A stretch of 14,101 nt of DNA from NCBI GenBank assembly GCA_017601265.1, contig JAFNJA010000047.1:1-14101 (forward strand), given 5' to 3'. The translations under genes and the position numbers were made by a program. Below the pieces are notes generated by a model that saw only the letters and a program-made list of their open reading frames with translations, was not told the origin of the DNA and made no database searches. Position 1 is the first letter of the stretch, and each line of letters begins with the position of its first letter. Below, piece after piece: positions 6,705 to 13,655 of the stretch. The DNA comes from Candidatus Brockarchaeota archaeon (GTDB lineage: Archaea > Thermoproteota > EX4484-205 > DTQO01).

Positions 6705-7460
6705 TCATCGCCCCAGCGAACGAAGGAGCTCCTCCGCCTTCTGGCCTATTCCGTCGGCTATCCTCTTCGCTATCTTCTCTCCCAGTTCTCGGGAGGCGTG
6801 CTTCCTCGGATCTTTGCCGAATATGCCCGCTTCCCTACGCCCCTCGTCGCTCTCAAGGTCCTCCTCCATTATCTGCCCAAGGTCGACCAGTTCCGGCCTC
6901 AGGTACATCATGAGCGAAGTTTCCCAGTGGGCCGCGTGGTCCATCCTGTCGTCCGTCAAATCGTAAAGGTCCCCCTCCATCATTGCGAAGCCCGTGGCTT
7001 TGCCCGTTCCCTTGATCGCTTCTACGGCCTTCTGTATCGCGGCTTTTTGGGGTTCTACATCGTGGCCAGTCACTCCGATGACGACCTTGAACCCAACGTC
7101 CACCAATCCTTGGAAGATTTTAACGTAAAGATCCTCGACGAGCCTTTCGCCGAAGTCGATCATCGTCCACGGGTGCCATTTTCCAAGGATGCCCCAGTAC
7201 GTCGGCGGTACGACGACGCCGCCGAACTTCTCCGCGGCCAGCAAGAGGATGTGGTAGGCCTTGAGCGTGTCGTTCCCGAGCGGGAGGTGCCTTCCGTGCC
7301 ACTCCAGCGAACCAAAGGCGCAGTAGGCGACCGGAAACCTCGCCACGGCCTCGTCCAACTCGTGCGGCAACATCTCTTCGTAACGGACTTTCCTTTTTAC
7401 CTGCTCCAAGATCGCGTCTTTTCGACAGCCAAAGGGTCGGCAGATAACGCTTGCGGCCAT
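6705..7460 (-). CDS. Creatininase-family amidohydrolase
   Basis: The family motif FGSLEWHGRHLPLGND (residues 49-64 from ATG 7460) supplies metal ligands Glu53, His55 and Asp64. A second site, usually N-G-H-G-N, is here VTGHDVEP (130-137, His133). HAAHWETS (175-182) carries Glu180. Relatives include creatininase, the formamide hydrolase ArfB and ring-opening hydrolases of keto-inositols, all hydrolysing C-N or C-C bonds in small molecules with Zn, Mn or Fe. The start is uncertain: TTG 7409 gives the usual family N-terminus, ATG 7460 sits downstream of a TATA-like element shared with the divergent gene, and an upstream ATG at 7544 overlaps that gene. The divergent GH99-like neighbour hints at a role with sugars. 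Confidence 0.8.
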   Translation of the reverse strand: MAASVICRPFGCRKDAILEQVKRKVRYEEMLPHELDEAVARFPVAYCAFGSLEWHGRHLPLGNDTLKAYHILLLAAEKFGGVVVPPTYWGILGKWHPWTMIDFGERLVEDLYVKIFQGLVDVGFKVVIGVTGHDVEPQKAAIQKAVEAIKGTGKATGFAMMEGDLYDLTDDRMDHAAHWETSLMMYLRPELVDLGQIMEEDLESDEGRREAGIFGKDPRKHASRELGEKIAKRIADGIGQKAEELLRSLGR

Positions 7461-7501
7461 CCAGGGCTTTTCCCGCCCCGAGCTCGTTTTTGGGAGGCAA
7501 A

Positions 7502-7511
7502 CCATATTTGG
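7502..7511. promoter_or_regulatory. Divergent TATA element between creatininase and GH99-like genes
   Basis: CCATATTTGG is the only AT-rich core between the two divergent genes. On the plus strand its centre is 28 bases before ATG 7535, which predicts a nearly leaderless glycosidase mRNA. On the minus strand it reads CCAAATATGG and could start the creatininase-family mRNA near 7480. Sharing one element would tie the two genes' expression together; that is inference. Confidence 0.45.
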
Positions 7512-7534
7512 CGCCGACGAGGGTTTGCGTCGGA

Positions 7535-9403
7535 ATGCCGGCAATTAGGGGCGCCGCCGCGGGGATATTCCTTCTCCTGCTCCTGCAGCCGGTGGCGCGC
7601 CCGAGGGCAGAAACGGTTTCCGTCGTTCCCCTTTCTTTTGTCGTTTCGACGACCTCGGATTGGACGAAGGTGACGTTCTACGGGTTGGAGCTCTTGGCGT
7701 GGAGCTGCGACCTGATCGCCGGGGAAAAAGCGCCCCAGCTGGCTTATTCCGTCACTTTCGACGCGGTCTGGATCGGCAAGAAGCAGTACGACGAATCGAA
7801 CGTCACGATTAGGATCGAAGCCGTGGTCGAGCTCGAAGGGAAGGGGGCCGCGCTTCTGGTCGAGAAAGGCGCCTTGGGGGACACGGCCCTCAAGATCGTC
7901 TGCGAAGGTCGGGAGCTGGCCCGGATCAGGAGCGCCGGCTCCGTCCCAGGCGACGAAGCGAAGAACGCGAGGTTCTTCGACTTGGCTTACGCGTTCGCAA
8001 ACGTCAGCGCCAGGGAGGTCGTCTTGGGAAGGCGCCTCGAGAAGCCGATGGTTTTGGCGTTCTACTACCCTTGGTACGGCAATTCGGAAGGGAAGCTCTT
8101 CCATTGGGAGGGCGTGGGGCATCTTGAAATAGGTTCTTCGACCTTTTACCCCCTTTTCGGCCCTTACGATTCCCGCGACGAGAGGCTCATCGAAGCGCAC
8201 GTGAAGCTTGCCAAGGCCGCGGGTCTGGACGGCTTCGTTTGCTCGTGGTGGGGCGAAGGTACCTTCGAGGACGCTGCCCTGAGGAAGGTCTTGGAGGTTT
8301 CGAACAGAGAAGGATTCAAAATCACGATATACTACGAATCCGTGAGGGAGGTGAGCCAAGACCAAGTAATCGATGAACTGGCATACGTTTTGGAGAACTA
8401 TTCGACCGAACCTTCCTTCTTGAAAATCGAAGGGAAACCCGTTTTATTCATCTACGCGGTTTCGGCGCTCGGAAGGAGCCCCGGATTCTGGGAAACGGTC
8501 GTCGGGAGGGTCGAAAACATATCCGGAACCGACGCGCTGTTCTTGGCTGACACTTTCGACGCCTCGTACGCTGAACCTTTCGACGGGATGCACACCTACA
8601 ACCCGATCTGGATTAACGAGGCCGAGCTCGCCAGCGCGTACCGAAGGGAAGCCAAGGTTGCCAGGGTCTTGGGGAAGCTTTGGGCCGCAACAGTGGTTCC
8701 GGGATACGACGATCGGAAGGTAAGGAGCCCGGGAACGTTCGTGGGCAGGAGGGGCGGGGAGTACTACAACTCGACGTGGGAGGGCTCCGTTTCCAGCGAC
8801 CCCGATTTCGTGCTCGTGTGCACTTGGAACGAGTGGCACGAAGGCACGAACGTTGAGCCAAGCAGGGAGTTCGGGTTCGATTACCTCAAATCGACAAGCT
8901 CGTGGGCGAGGGCCTTCAAAGGCGCGGAATTATCGTCCGAAGGGGAACCGGCGCTGAGCCAAAGCTTGCGGGATTCCGACGGCTCGGTCGTCCTGGAGTT
9001 GAGGAACGAAGGTGGAGGGGACGCCTTCGCCGTCAACGTGGTTGTCAACTCGAACGCCAGCCCGAGGTTCGCGAACGCCAGCTACCTGCCGGTGAACGGA
9101 AGCTGCATTTCGCTGTACTTTCCTTTGGTCCGTACCAACGAATCCCTTTCCGCCAGCATATTTTTCGGCGCTGCCGGGAACCTTGCCATAAATTCTGAAG
9201 CCTCTTACTACTCAATCTCGGGAAAAAGATACCTTTCCACCTGCGCGAAGAGCTTGAGTTTGGCGGAAGGGAAGGCGCCTGAAAGGTTCGCGCCAGAACT
9301 TGCAATCCTGGTCCTGCCGCCCGCAATCTTGGCCCTCCTACTCTTGGTTCGATTGCGCGCCAAACGTTCCCGGACGGTTACGGGATCTCGAGGCGCCCAC
9401 TAA
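7535..9403 (+). CDS. Secreted, membrane-anchored GH99-like glycosidase
   Basis: From ATG 7535 the protein has 622 residues. Residues 1-26 form a signal peptide (basic start, LLLLL core). Residues 30-165 are a beta-rich domain. The TIM-barrel domain carries GH99/GH71-like marks: AFYYPWYG (175-182), GLDGFVCSWWG (230-240), IYYES (265-269), where GH99 enzymes place catalytic acids, and CTWNEWHEGTNVEPS (429-443). A C-terminal Ig-like or CARDB-like region (484-565) leads to a membrane helix (about 587-608) and a basic tail, so the enzyme sits outside the cell. Nine N-x-S/T sequons suggest N-glycosylation. GH99 enzymes are endo-alpha-mannosidases or mannanases, but GH99-like relatives are broader, so the substrate is open. 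TATA at 7502 supports the start; ATG-like codons upstream lie before it. Confidence 0.8.
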   Translation: MPAIRGAAAGIFLLLLLQPVARPRAETVSVVPLSFVVSTTSDWTKVTFYGLELLAWSCDLIAGEKAPQLAYSVTFDAVWIGKKQYDESNVTIRIEAVVELEGKGAALLVEKGALGDTALKIVCEGRELARIRSAGSVPGDEAKNARFFDLAYAFANVSAREVVLGRRLEKPMVLAFYYPWYGNSEGKLFHWEGVGHLEIGSSTFYPLFGPYDSRDERLIEAHVKLAKAAGLDGFVCSWWGEGTFEDAALRKVLEVSNREGFKITIYYESVREVSQDQVIDELAYVLENYSTEPSFLKIEGKPVLFIYAVSALGRSPGFWETVVGRVENISGTDALFLADTFDASYAEPFDGMHTYNPIWINEAELASAYRREAKVARVLGKLWAATVVPGYDDRKVRSPGTFVGRRGGEYYNSTWEGSVSSDPDFVLVCTWNEWHEGTNVEPSREFGFDYLKSTSSWARAFKGAELSSEGEPALSQSLRDSDGSVVLELRNEGGGDAFAVNVVVNSNASPRFANASYLPVNGSCISLYFPLVRTNESLSASIFFGAAGNLAINSEASYYSISGKRYLSTCAKSLSLAEGKAPERFAPELAILVLPPAILALLLLVRLRAKRSRTVTGSRGAH

Positions 9404-9408
9404 CCTTG

Positions 9409-9432
9409 CAAAAAATATAAATATTATATGAA
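9409..9432 (+). promoter_or_regulatory. Strong AT-rich promoter of the OPT-like transporter gene
   Basis: About 25 bases of nearly pure A/T, with AAAAATATAAAT at 9411-9422 centred about 30 bases before ATG 9447, interrupt GC-rich DNA just after the glycosidase stop. It is the most AT-rich stretch in the window and probably a strong basal promoter. Confidence 0.65.
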
Positions 9433-9446
9433 AATACAACAATTCC

Positions 9447-11441
9447 ATGGCGGAGGGACAAGTTCCAAAAGAAAGAGTTCCTTGGCTCCTGGTAATAGTT
9501 TCGCTCGTCCTGATGGTCGCGATAGGCGTGGCCTGGAACACCCTCATCTCCTCTTCGATATGGCTTTTCTACAACCCCGGCGCCGTGAACTGCAGCGAGG
9601 AGTTCTCGGCCCTTCCCTACCTGGTGATGCTCTTGAGCATCCCGATCTTCAAGCTTCTGGGCAGGAAGGCGAAGGGCGAGACCCTCGCCTACCTCTACCT
9701 TGCCTCCGTCTTCAGCTCCTACATGGCCGTCGGCTACGGCGGTTTCAGGATACCCCCGGGCATAATCTCCCAGCGGTGGCTGAACCCGGAAACGATCTCG
9801 CCCCTGATACCCGAGCTTTTGGCTCCGCCGGCGGAGATCTCGACCCAGCTCATAAGCGGAGGTGTCCCTATACCTTGGGGCAGCTGGCTGCCCACGATGA
9901 TTTATTGGTGGTTCCTTTTCAGCTTCTTCGGGATCTACATGGTTTCGCTGGGCACCATTTGGAGCAGCCAATGGATCCAGGTGGAGCAGGTGCCCTTCCC
10001 CCAGACTTTGGCGGTTTACGAACTTTACGAGCAAGCCTCGACCAAGAGGTCGCTCAGGCCTTACGTCGTGGGCACGGTCCTTGGATTCGCGTTCCAATTC
10101 ACGGTCTTCCTCATAATGACTTTCCCGTGGTTCCCGGACGTCTACGGCTGGAGGACGAACACGCTCTGCTACGGCGCAGGCTGGATAGACAGCTCCAGCC
10201 CGCTCTACGGCGTAGCAGCCCTGGCGGTTTTCAGCAAAAACCCGTCCCTAGCTGCTTTGCTGTACATGGCCCCGCTGAGCACCTTGCTGACTTCGGTCTT
10301 CTTCAACGCGTTCCTCTTCGTGGCAACGCAAGTAGCGTATTACGCGGGCTATTACACCGAGCTCATGAGCCTGCCGGGCTGCGGCAGGGCCGAGTGCGGC
10401 GCGTCGGGCATCGAGTACGGCCCGCCTTTCAAGTGGGGTGTGGTCGCGAACATGGGAGGCGGCCTAGGCCTAGTGACCATGTACGTTTTCCTGCAGAGGA
10501 GATACCTCGCCAAGGTAGCGAGATCCGCGCTGGGAGGTGAAGGGGTAGGGGGCGAGGACCGAAGCTTCGCGAGAATGCCCTTGGCGACCGCCGCCATATC
10601 GTACGTCGCGATAGTTGTTTTGCTCTCGACCGCCGGCATGGGCATTTCAAGCGCCGTCCTCATGCCCGTCATGGTCTGGGTGCTTTACTTCGCCGCCATC
10701 TTCGTCTTCGGCAGGACGGGGTACAACGCCATAGGTCTGGGCGCCCACGGGATGTACTGGCTGAGGGTCATCTGGCCCCAGCTGCCGGAAAGGGTTGACA
10801 CAAACTACGCCTTGTCCACCATGCTTGCGCGCCAGTCGGGTTCGGACGGCCTGAGCCAGCCCTGGGGCGGGTCGCTCGTCTCCACCTTCGCGAGCTACAA
10901 GTTCGGCAACCTCACGAAGGCGAGCCCGAAGAACCTCTATTACGCGATGCTCGTTACCGTAATCCTCGTGCCGATAATCTGGTGGATGACGCTTCTTCCG
11001 ATAGCTTATTCTCGTGGCCTTGCAAGCCTGCCCTTCTACCAGTCCACGACTTTCGTGGGAGACATATCCTACGCCGCCAACCCCGAAAGCCCTTGGGGAG
11101 GCATCGCGCTTGAAAACATGACCGGAGGGCCCTGGGTGCCGCACCTGCTGGCTGGAGTGCTCGTCGTTTGGGCCCTCAGCCTGCTCCACGCCAGGTTCGC
11201 CGTGTTCCCCCTCGATCCGTACGGGTTCCTCCTCACCTTCGGGACCAGGTCGATAAGCGAGGGCATATGGGTGATGGTCCTCGCCGCCTACGTGCTCAAG
11301 CTTGCAACCCTCCGGATCGGGGGAAGCAAGGCGTACGAGAGGCTGGGGGTACCTGTGGCGACGGGGTTCCTGCTGGGTTACGCCGTGGCGATCCTCATAG
11401 GCGGCGCGCTGAGCGTCATCCGTTTCTTCTTCCCGTTCTGA
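9447..11441 (+). CDS. OPT-like transporter, DUF6785/DUF6784 type
   Basis: This 664-residue polytopic membrane protein has a dozen or more hydrophobic segments (for example 13-34, 150-172, 206-228, 268-300, 382-422, 499-521, 564-580, 606-622, 636-658). It resembles the prokaryotic OPT-like group annotated as DUF6785/DUF6784. Family-like marks are QWIQVEQVPFPQ (175-186), which follows a membrane helix, and near the end FPLDPYGFLL (587-596) with LATLRIGGSKAYERL (619-633). OPT proteins import peptides or metal chelates by proton symport, but the DUF6785 group often lies beside sugar dehydrogenases and its substrate is unknown. The gene has its own strong promoter and precedes an isomerase and two dehydrogenases, which points to a carbohydrate or related metabolite. 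Confidence 0.75.
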   Translation: MAEGQVPKERVPWLLVIVSLVLMVAIGVAWNTLISSSIWLFYNPGAVNCSEEFSALPYLVMLLSIPIFKLLGRKAKGETLAYLYLASVFSSYMAVGYGGFRIPPGIISQRWLNPETISPLIPELLAPPAEISTQLISGGVPIPWGSWLPTMIYWWFLFSFFGIYMVSLGTIWSSQWIQVEQVPFPQTLAVYELYEQASTKRSLRPYVVGTVLGFAFQFTVFLIMTFPWFPDVYGWRTNTLCYGAGWIDSSSPLYGVAALAVFSKNPSLAALLYMAPLSTLLTSVFFNAFLFVATQVAYYAGYYTELMSLPGCGRAECGASGIEYGPPFKWGVVANMGGGLGLVTMYVFLQRRYLAKVARSALGGEGVGGEDRSFARMPLATAAISYVAIVVLLSTAGMGISSAVLMPVMVWVLYFAAIFVFGRTGYNAIGLGAHGMYWLRVIWPQLPERVDTNYALSTMLARQSGSDGLSQPWGGSLVSTFASYKFGNLTKASPKNLYYAMLVTVILVPIIWWMTLLPIAYSRGLASLPFYQSTTFVGDISYAANPESPWGGIALENMTGGPWVPHLLAGVLVVWALSLLHARFAVFPLDPYGFLLTFGTRSISEGIWVMVLAAYVLKLATLRIGGSKAYERLGVPVATGFLLGYAVAILIGGALSVIRFFFPF

Positions 11442-11534
11442 AGCCACCGTCCTTGGAAGCCAAGCCCCGGCCGTTCGCTCGCGACCCTGAGCTGGACAGA
11501 GGTAAGGCGCCGAAACCCTCGAACCGGACGAAAG

Positions 11535-11544
11535 CGTAATATCG
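11535..11544 (+). promoter_or_regulatory. TATA-like element for the isomerase-oxidoreductase pair
   Basis: CGTAATATCG lies in the 133-base gap after the transporter gene, centred about 35 bases before ATG 11575. It is short but is the only AT-rich core there, and its spacing matches the other promoters of this window. Confidence 0.45.
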
Positions 11545-11574
11545 CGATTCCGCGCGTCCTGTTCGGCGGTTTCC

Positions 11575-12363
11575 ATGAAGACCGGCTTGAGGGTAAGTTT
11601 TTCGAAGCCCGAGAAGCCCGGCGAACACCCTTTCGAACCGGCGTTGAGGTTCGCCTCGAAGCTCGGCCTGGATGGCGTGGAGCTTTGCCTCGATCCGATA
11701 CCCCCTTACGGTCCCGAGCACGGAGCTTGGTCCGAGGGCATAGGCAAGGAAGAAAGGAAGAGGATCAGGGAGCTGTGCGGCTCTTACGGGGTCGAGGTCG
11801 CGACCCTCTGCTCGGAGTGGCCTTGGGGTTACTCGCAATATTGCAAGGACTTCAAACACTGGGCGAGGGGGCTCGAAATCCTCGCCGAGGACATGAAGCT
11901 CGCCGCCGACCTGGGGGGGAAGGTGCTGCTGGTGCATTTTGGCGCTAGCAGGGCCTCGAGCTGGGAGGAAATGAAGGGCGTCCTTCGCGGGCTTGCCCGC
12001 GAAGCCGAATCCCTGGGCGTGGTCCTCGGGTACGAGGGAGGAATTTGGAAAAACCTGGGCTTGGGCGGGCTCGGGGAGCTGTGCAGGATGGTCGACGAGG
12101 TGGGAAGCCCGAGCTTCGGGGTTTACGAGCATTGTTACTGGCCCAGGGGGGAGATGCGGCCTCACGAGGAGATAGAGCTTGTCGGCAAAAGGATCGTGGG
12201 CCTCCACTCGGGCAGGATCGATCCGAGGAACGTGGATTACGCCGCGATGTTTGGGGCGCTGAAAAAATACTACGACCGGTACTGGATATTCGAGATAGAC
12301 GAGATGGAAGAGGTGGAGGAAAACCTCAAGCTTCTCAAGGAACTCATGCTGAGGTATCGCTGA
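11575..12363 (+). CDS. Sugar isomerase/epimerase-like TIM-barrel protein
   Basis: This 262-residue protein belongs to the xylose isomerase-like TIM-barrel (AP endonuclease 2) family. The barrel pattern begins with LGLDGVELCLD (30-40). Likely metal ligands sit at strand ends: Glu154 in GYEGG, Glu185/His186 in GVYEHCYW, His211 in LHSGR and Glu240 in FEID. Relatives interconvert ketose and aldose epimers or isomerise hydroxy-keto acids, for example in inositol, tagatose and psicose pathways, using Mn, Co or Zn in the cytoplasm. The gene is promoter-proximal and is followed after 14 bases by the Gfo/Idh/MocA oxidoreductase, so the pair is probably an operon whose products act in sequence. The substrate cannot be read from sequence. 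Confidence 0.83.
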   Translation: MKTGLRVSFSKPEKPGEHPFEPALRFASKLGLDGVELCLDPIPPYGPEHGAWSEGIGKEERKRIRELCGSYGVEVATLCSEWPWGYSQYCKDFKHWARGLEILAEDMKLAADLGGKVLLVHFGASRASSWEEMKGVLRGLAREAESLGVVLGYEGGIWKNLGLGGLGELCRMVDEVGSPSFGVYEHCYWPRGEMRPHEEIELVGKRIVGLHSGRIDPRNVDYAAMFGALKKYYDRYWIFEIDEMEEVEENLKLLKELMLRYR

Positions 12364-12377
12364 CGGGGGCATTCCAA

Positions 12378-13478
12378 GTGCCGGTCAGGATCGGGGTTTC
12401 TGGTTGCGGAAGCGTGTCCCAGAGGGGCATACTGCCGCACCTTTCCCAGGAAGACGTCAAGGAGAAGGTGGAGCTCGCGGCTGTCTGCGACGTCGTCGCC
12501 GAGAGGGCCGAGGCTTGCAAAAGGAAGTTCGGAGCCGGCGAATTTTACGACGATTACGAGAGGATGCTTTCCGAAGCCGGCCTCGACGCGGTTACGGTAG
12601 CGACGCCGATCCAACTCCACTACGACCAAGTTCTCAAAGCAGTGAGGGCGGGGATCAGCGTCCACGTAAACAAGCCCATGGCGCTGACCCGAAGGGAAGC
12701 CGACGACATCATCGGCGAGAGGGACAGGAAGGGCGTCAAACTCGTAGCTTCGCCCGGCATAGCTTTCGCGAGCGACGTTAGGAAGGCCGTCCAGATCCTG
12801 AAAGAGGGAACTATAGGCAAGATCTACTGGGCCAGGACCGGGGCGACCTCGGAGGGGCACGAGACCGAGGAGTTCCGCAAGACAGGCGACGTTTTGACCG
12901 GCGTGGACGCATCGTGGTACTACAGGAAGGGAGGAGGTCCCCTCTACGACATGGGGGTTTACGCCCTGCACCTGCTCACCGGAGTTCTTGGGCCGGCAAA
13001 GCGCGTTGCCGCCATGTCCGGAGTCGGCCTCAAGAGCAGGATGGTGCTCGGGAGGGAGGTTGCCGTCGAGATGGACGACAACACCGTGATGCTGCTGGAT
13101 TTCGGCGACGCTACCTTCGCCATGCTGCACTCGTCCTTTTGCTCGGGAGACGGAGAACCCTTCTCAAGGCTGCACGTGGCTGGAAGCGACGGTGCCTTGG
13201 AGCTGCGCCACGACGGAATAGTGGTATGGGGCAGCCGAATCGAAGGTGGAAGAACGACCCTTGCCGTGCAGAAAAGGTTGCCTTACGTCTCGGGCGTCCA
13301 CGCGGGCATTCCCGAGGCCCACATCTACTCCGACATAATGCACCTCGTTGATTGCATGCTGAACGACAAGACGCCTCTCGTGTCTGGAGAACACGCCAGG
13401 CACGTGGTCGAGGTAATCGAGAAGGCATACTTGGCCGCGGAGACCGGCAGGACCCAGGAAATAGAGACCGACTTCTGA
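12378..13478 (+). CDS. Gfo/Idh/MocA-family oxidoreductase
   Basis: Read from GTG 12378 the protein has 366 residues. The N-terminal Rossmann fold shows GVSGCGSVSQ (6-15), acidic Asp38 at the end of the second strand (suggesting NAD preference), ATPIQLHY (75-82), and the catalytic Lys99 in HVNKPMALT. The C-terminal domain has GGGPLYDMGVYALHLL (185-200), with Asp191. Family members oxidise or reduce hydroxyl groups of sugars, inositols and amino sugars. The usual D-x-G-x-H is here D-M-G-V-Y, with Tyr195, as in glucose-fructose oxidoreductase-like branches rather than typical inositol dehydrogenases. Longer reading upstream (TG-start codons to 12045) overlaps the isomerase gene and has no family similarity. 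It is in an operon with the isomerase, 14 bases away. Confidence 0.9.
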   Translation: MPVRIGVSGCGSVSQRGILPHLSQEDVKEKVELAAVCDVVAERAEACKRKFGAGEFYDDYERMLSEAGLDAVTVATPIQLHYDQVLKAVRAGISVHVNKPMALTRREADDIIGERDRKGVKLVASPGIAFASDVRKAVQILKEGTIGKIYWARTGATSEGHETEEFRKTGDVLTGVDASWYYRKGGGPLYDMGVYALHLLTGVLGPAKRVAAMSGVGLKSRMVLGREVAVEMDDNTVMLLDFGDATFAMLHSSFCSGDGEPFSRLHVAGSDGALELRHDGIVVWGSRIEGGRTTLAVQKRLPYVSGVHAGIPEAHIYSDIMHLVDCMLNDKTPLVSGEHARHVVEVIEKAYLAAETGRTQEIETDF

Positions 13479-13492
13479 AAAGCAGGATCGAA

Positions 13493-13523
13493 GCGCGCCC
13501 CGTCGAATATTCCACGGGCGCGC
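13493..13523. repeat. Inverted repeat with central palindrome
   Basis: GCGCGCCC (13493-13500) and GGGCGCGC (13516-13523) are perfect inverted copies separated by 15 bases. Within the spacer GAATATTC (13505-13512) is itself palindromic and nearly concentric. It lies 14 bases after the Gfo/Idh/MocA stop and about 120 bases before the next promoter. It may be an RNA hairpin at the mRNA 3' end or a binding site for a dimeric regulator; no T tract follows. Confidence 0.4.
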
Positions 13524-13612
13524 GGCGCTTCCTTCTCAAGCGTCGCAGCGGGAGGCGCTCCTCAGCCTTGCGCTTGCCCTTGGCGGCTTGAAAAGCGTCC
13601 CACCAATCAATC

Positions 13613-13623
13613 ACCATATAAGC
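13613..13623 (+). promoter_or_regulatory. TATA box for the medium-chain dehydrogenase gene
   Basis: ACCATATAAGC is centred about 38 bases before TTG 13656, in the 177-base gap after the Gfo/Idh/MocA gene. Apart from this box and the inverted repeat at 13493-13523, nothing else was recognised in that gap. Confidence 0.6.
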
Positions 13624-13655
13624 AATGGGTCCCGCCCAAGGGACGTGCCAGGGCG

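Noticed and set aside
7397..8365. 322-codon minus-strand frame across the glycosidase 5' half
   Set aside because: It overlaps two well-supported genes, is proline/arginine-rich, and shows no recognisable domain.
11416..12372. 318-codon minus-strand frame across the isomerase gene
   Set aside because: It is antisense to a recognised TIM-barrel protein, and its composition is typical of a shadow frame.
12045..12377. Upstream extension of the Gfo/Idh/MocA reading frame
   Set aside because: It overlaps the isomerase gene in another frame. The encoded stretch is arginine/glycine-rich and unrelated to the family, which begins at GTG 12378.
13111..13617. Minus-strand frame starting MVIDWWDAFQ in the last intergenic gap
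   Set aside because: It is arginine-rich, runs far into the 3' end of the oxidoreductase gene, and has no recognisable domain. A small protein in 13480-13617 cannot be excluded but is unsupported.
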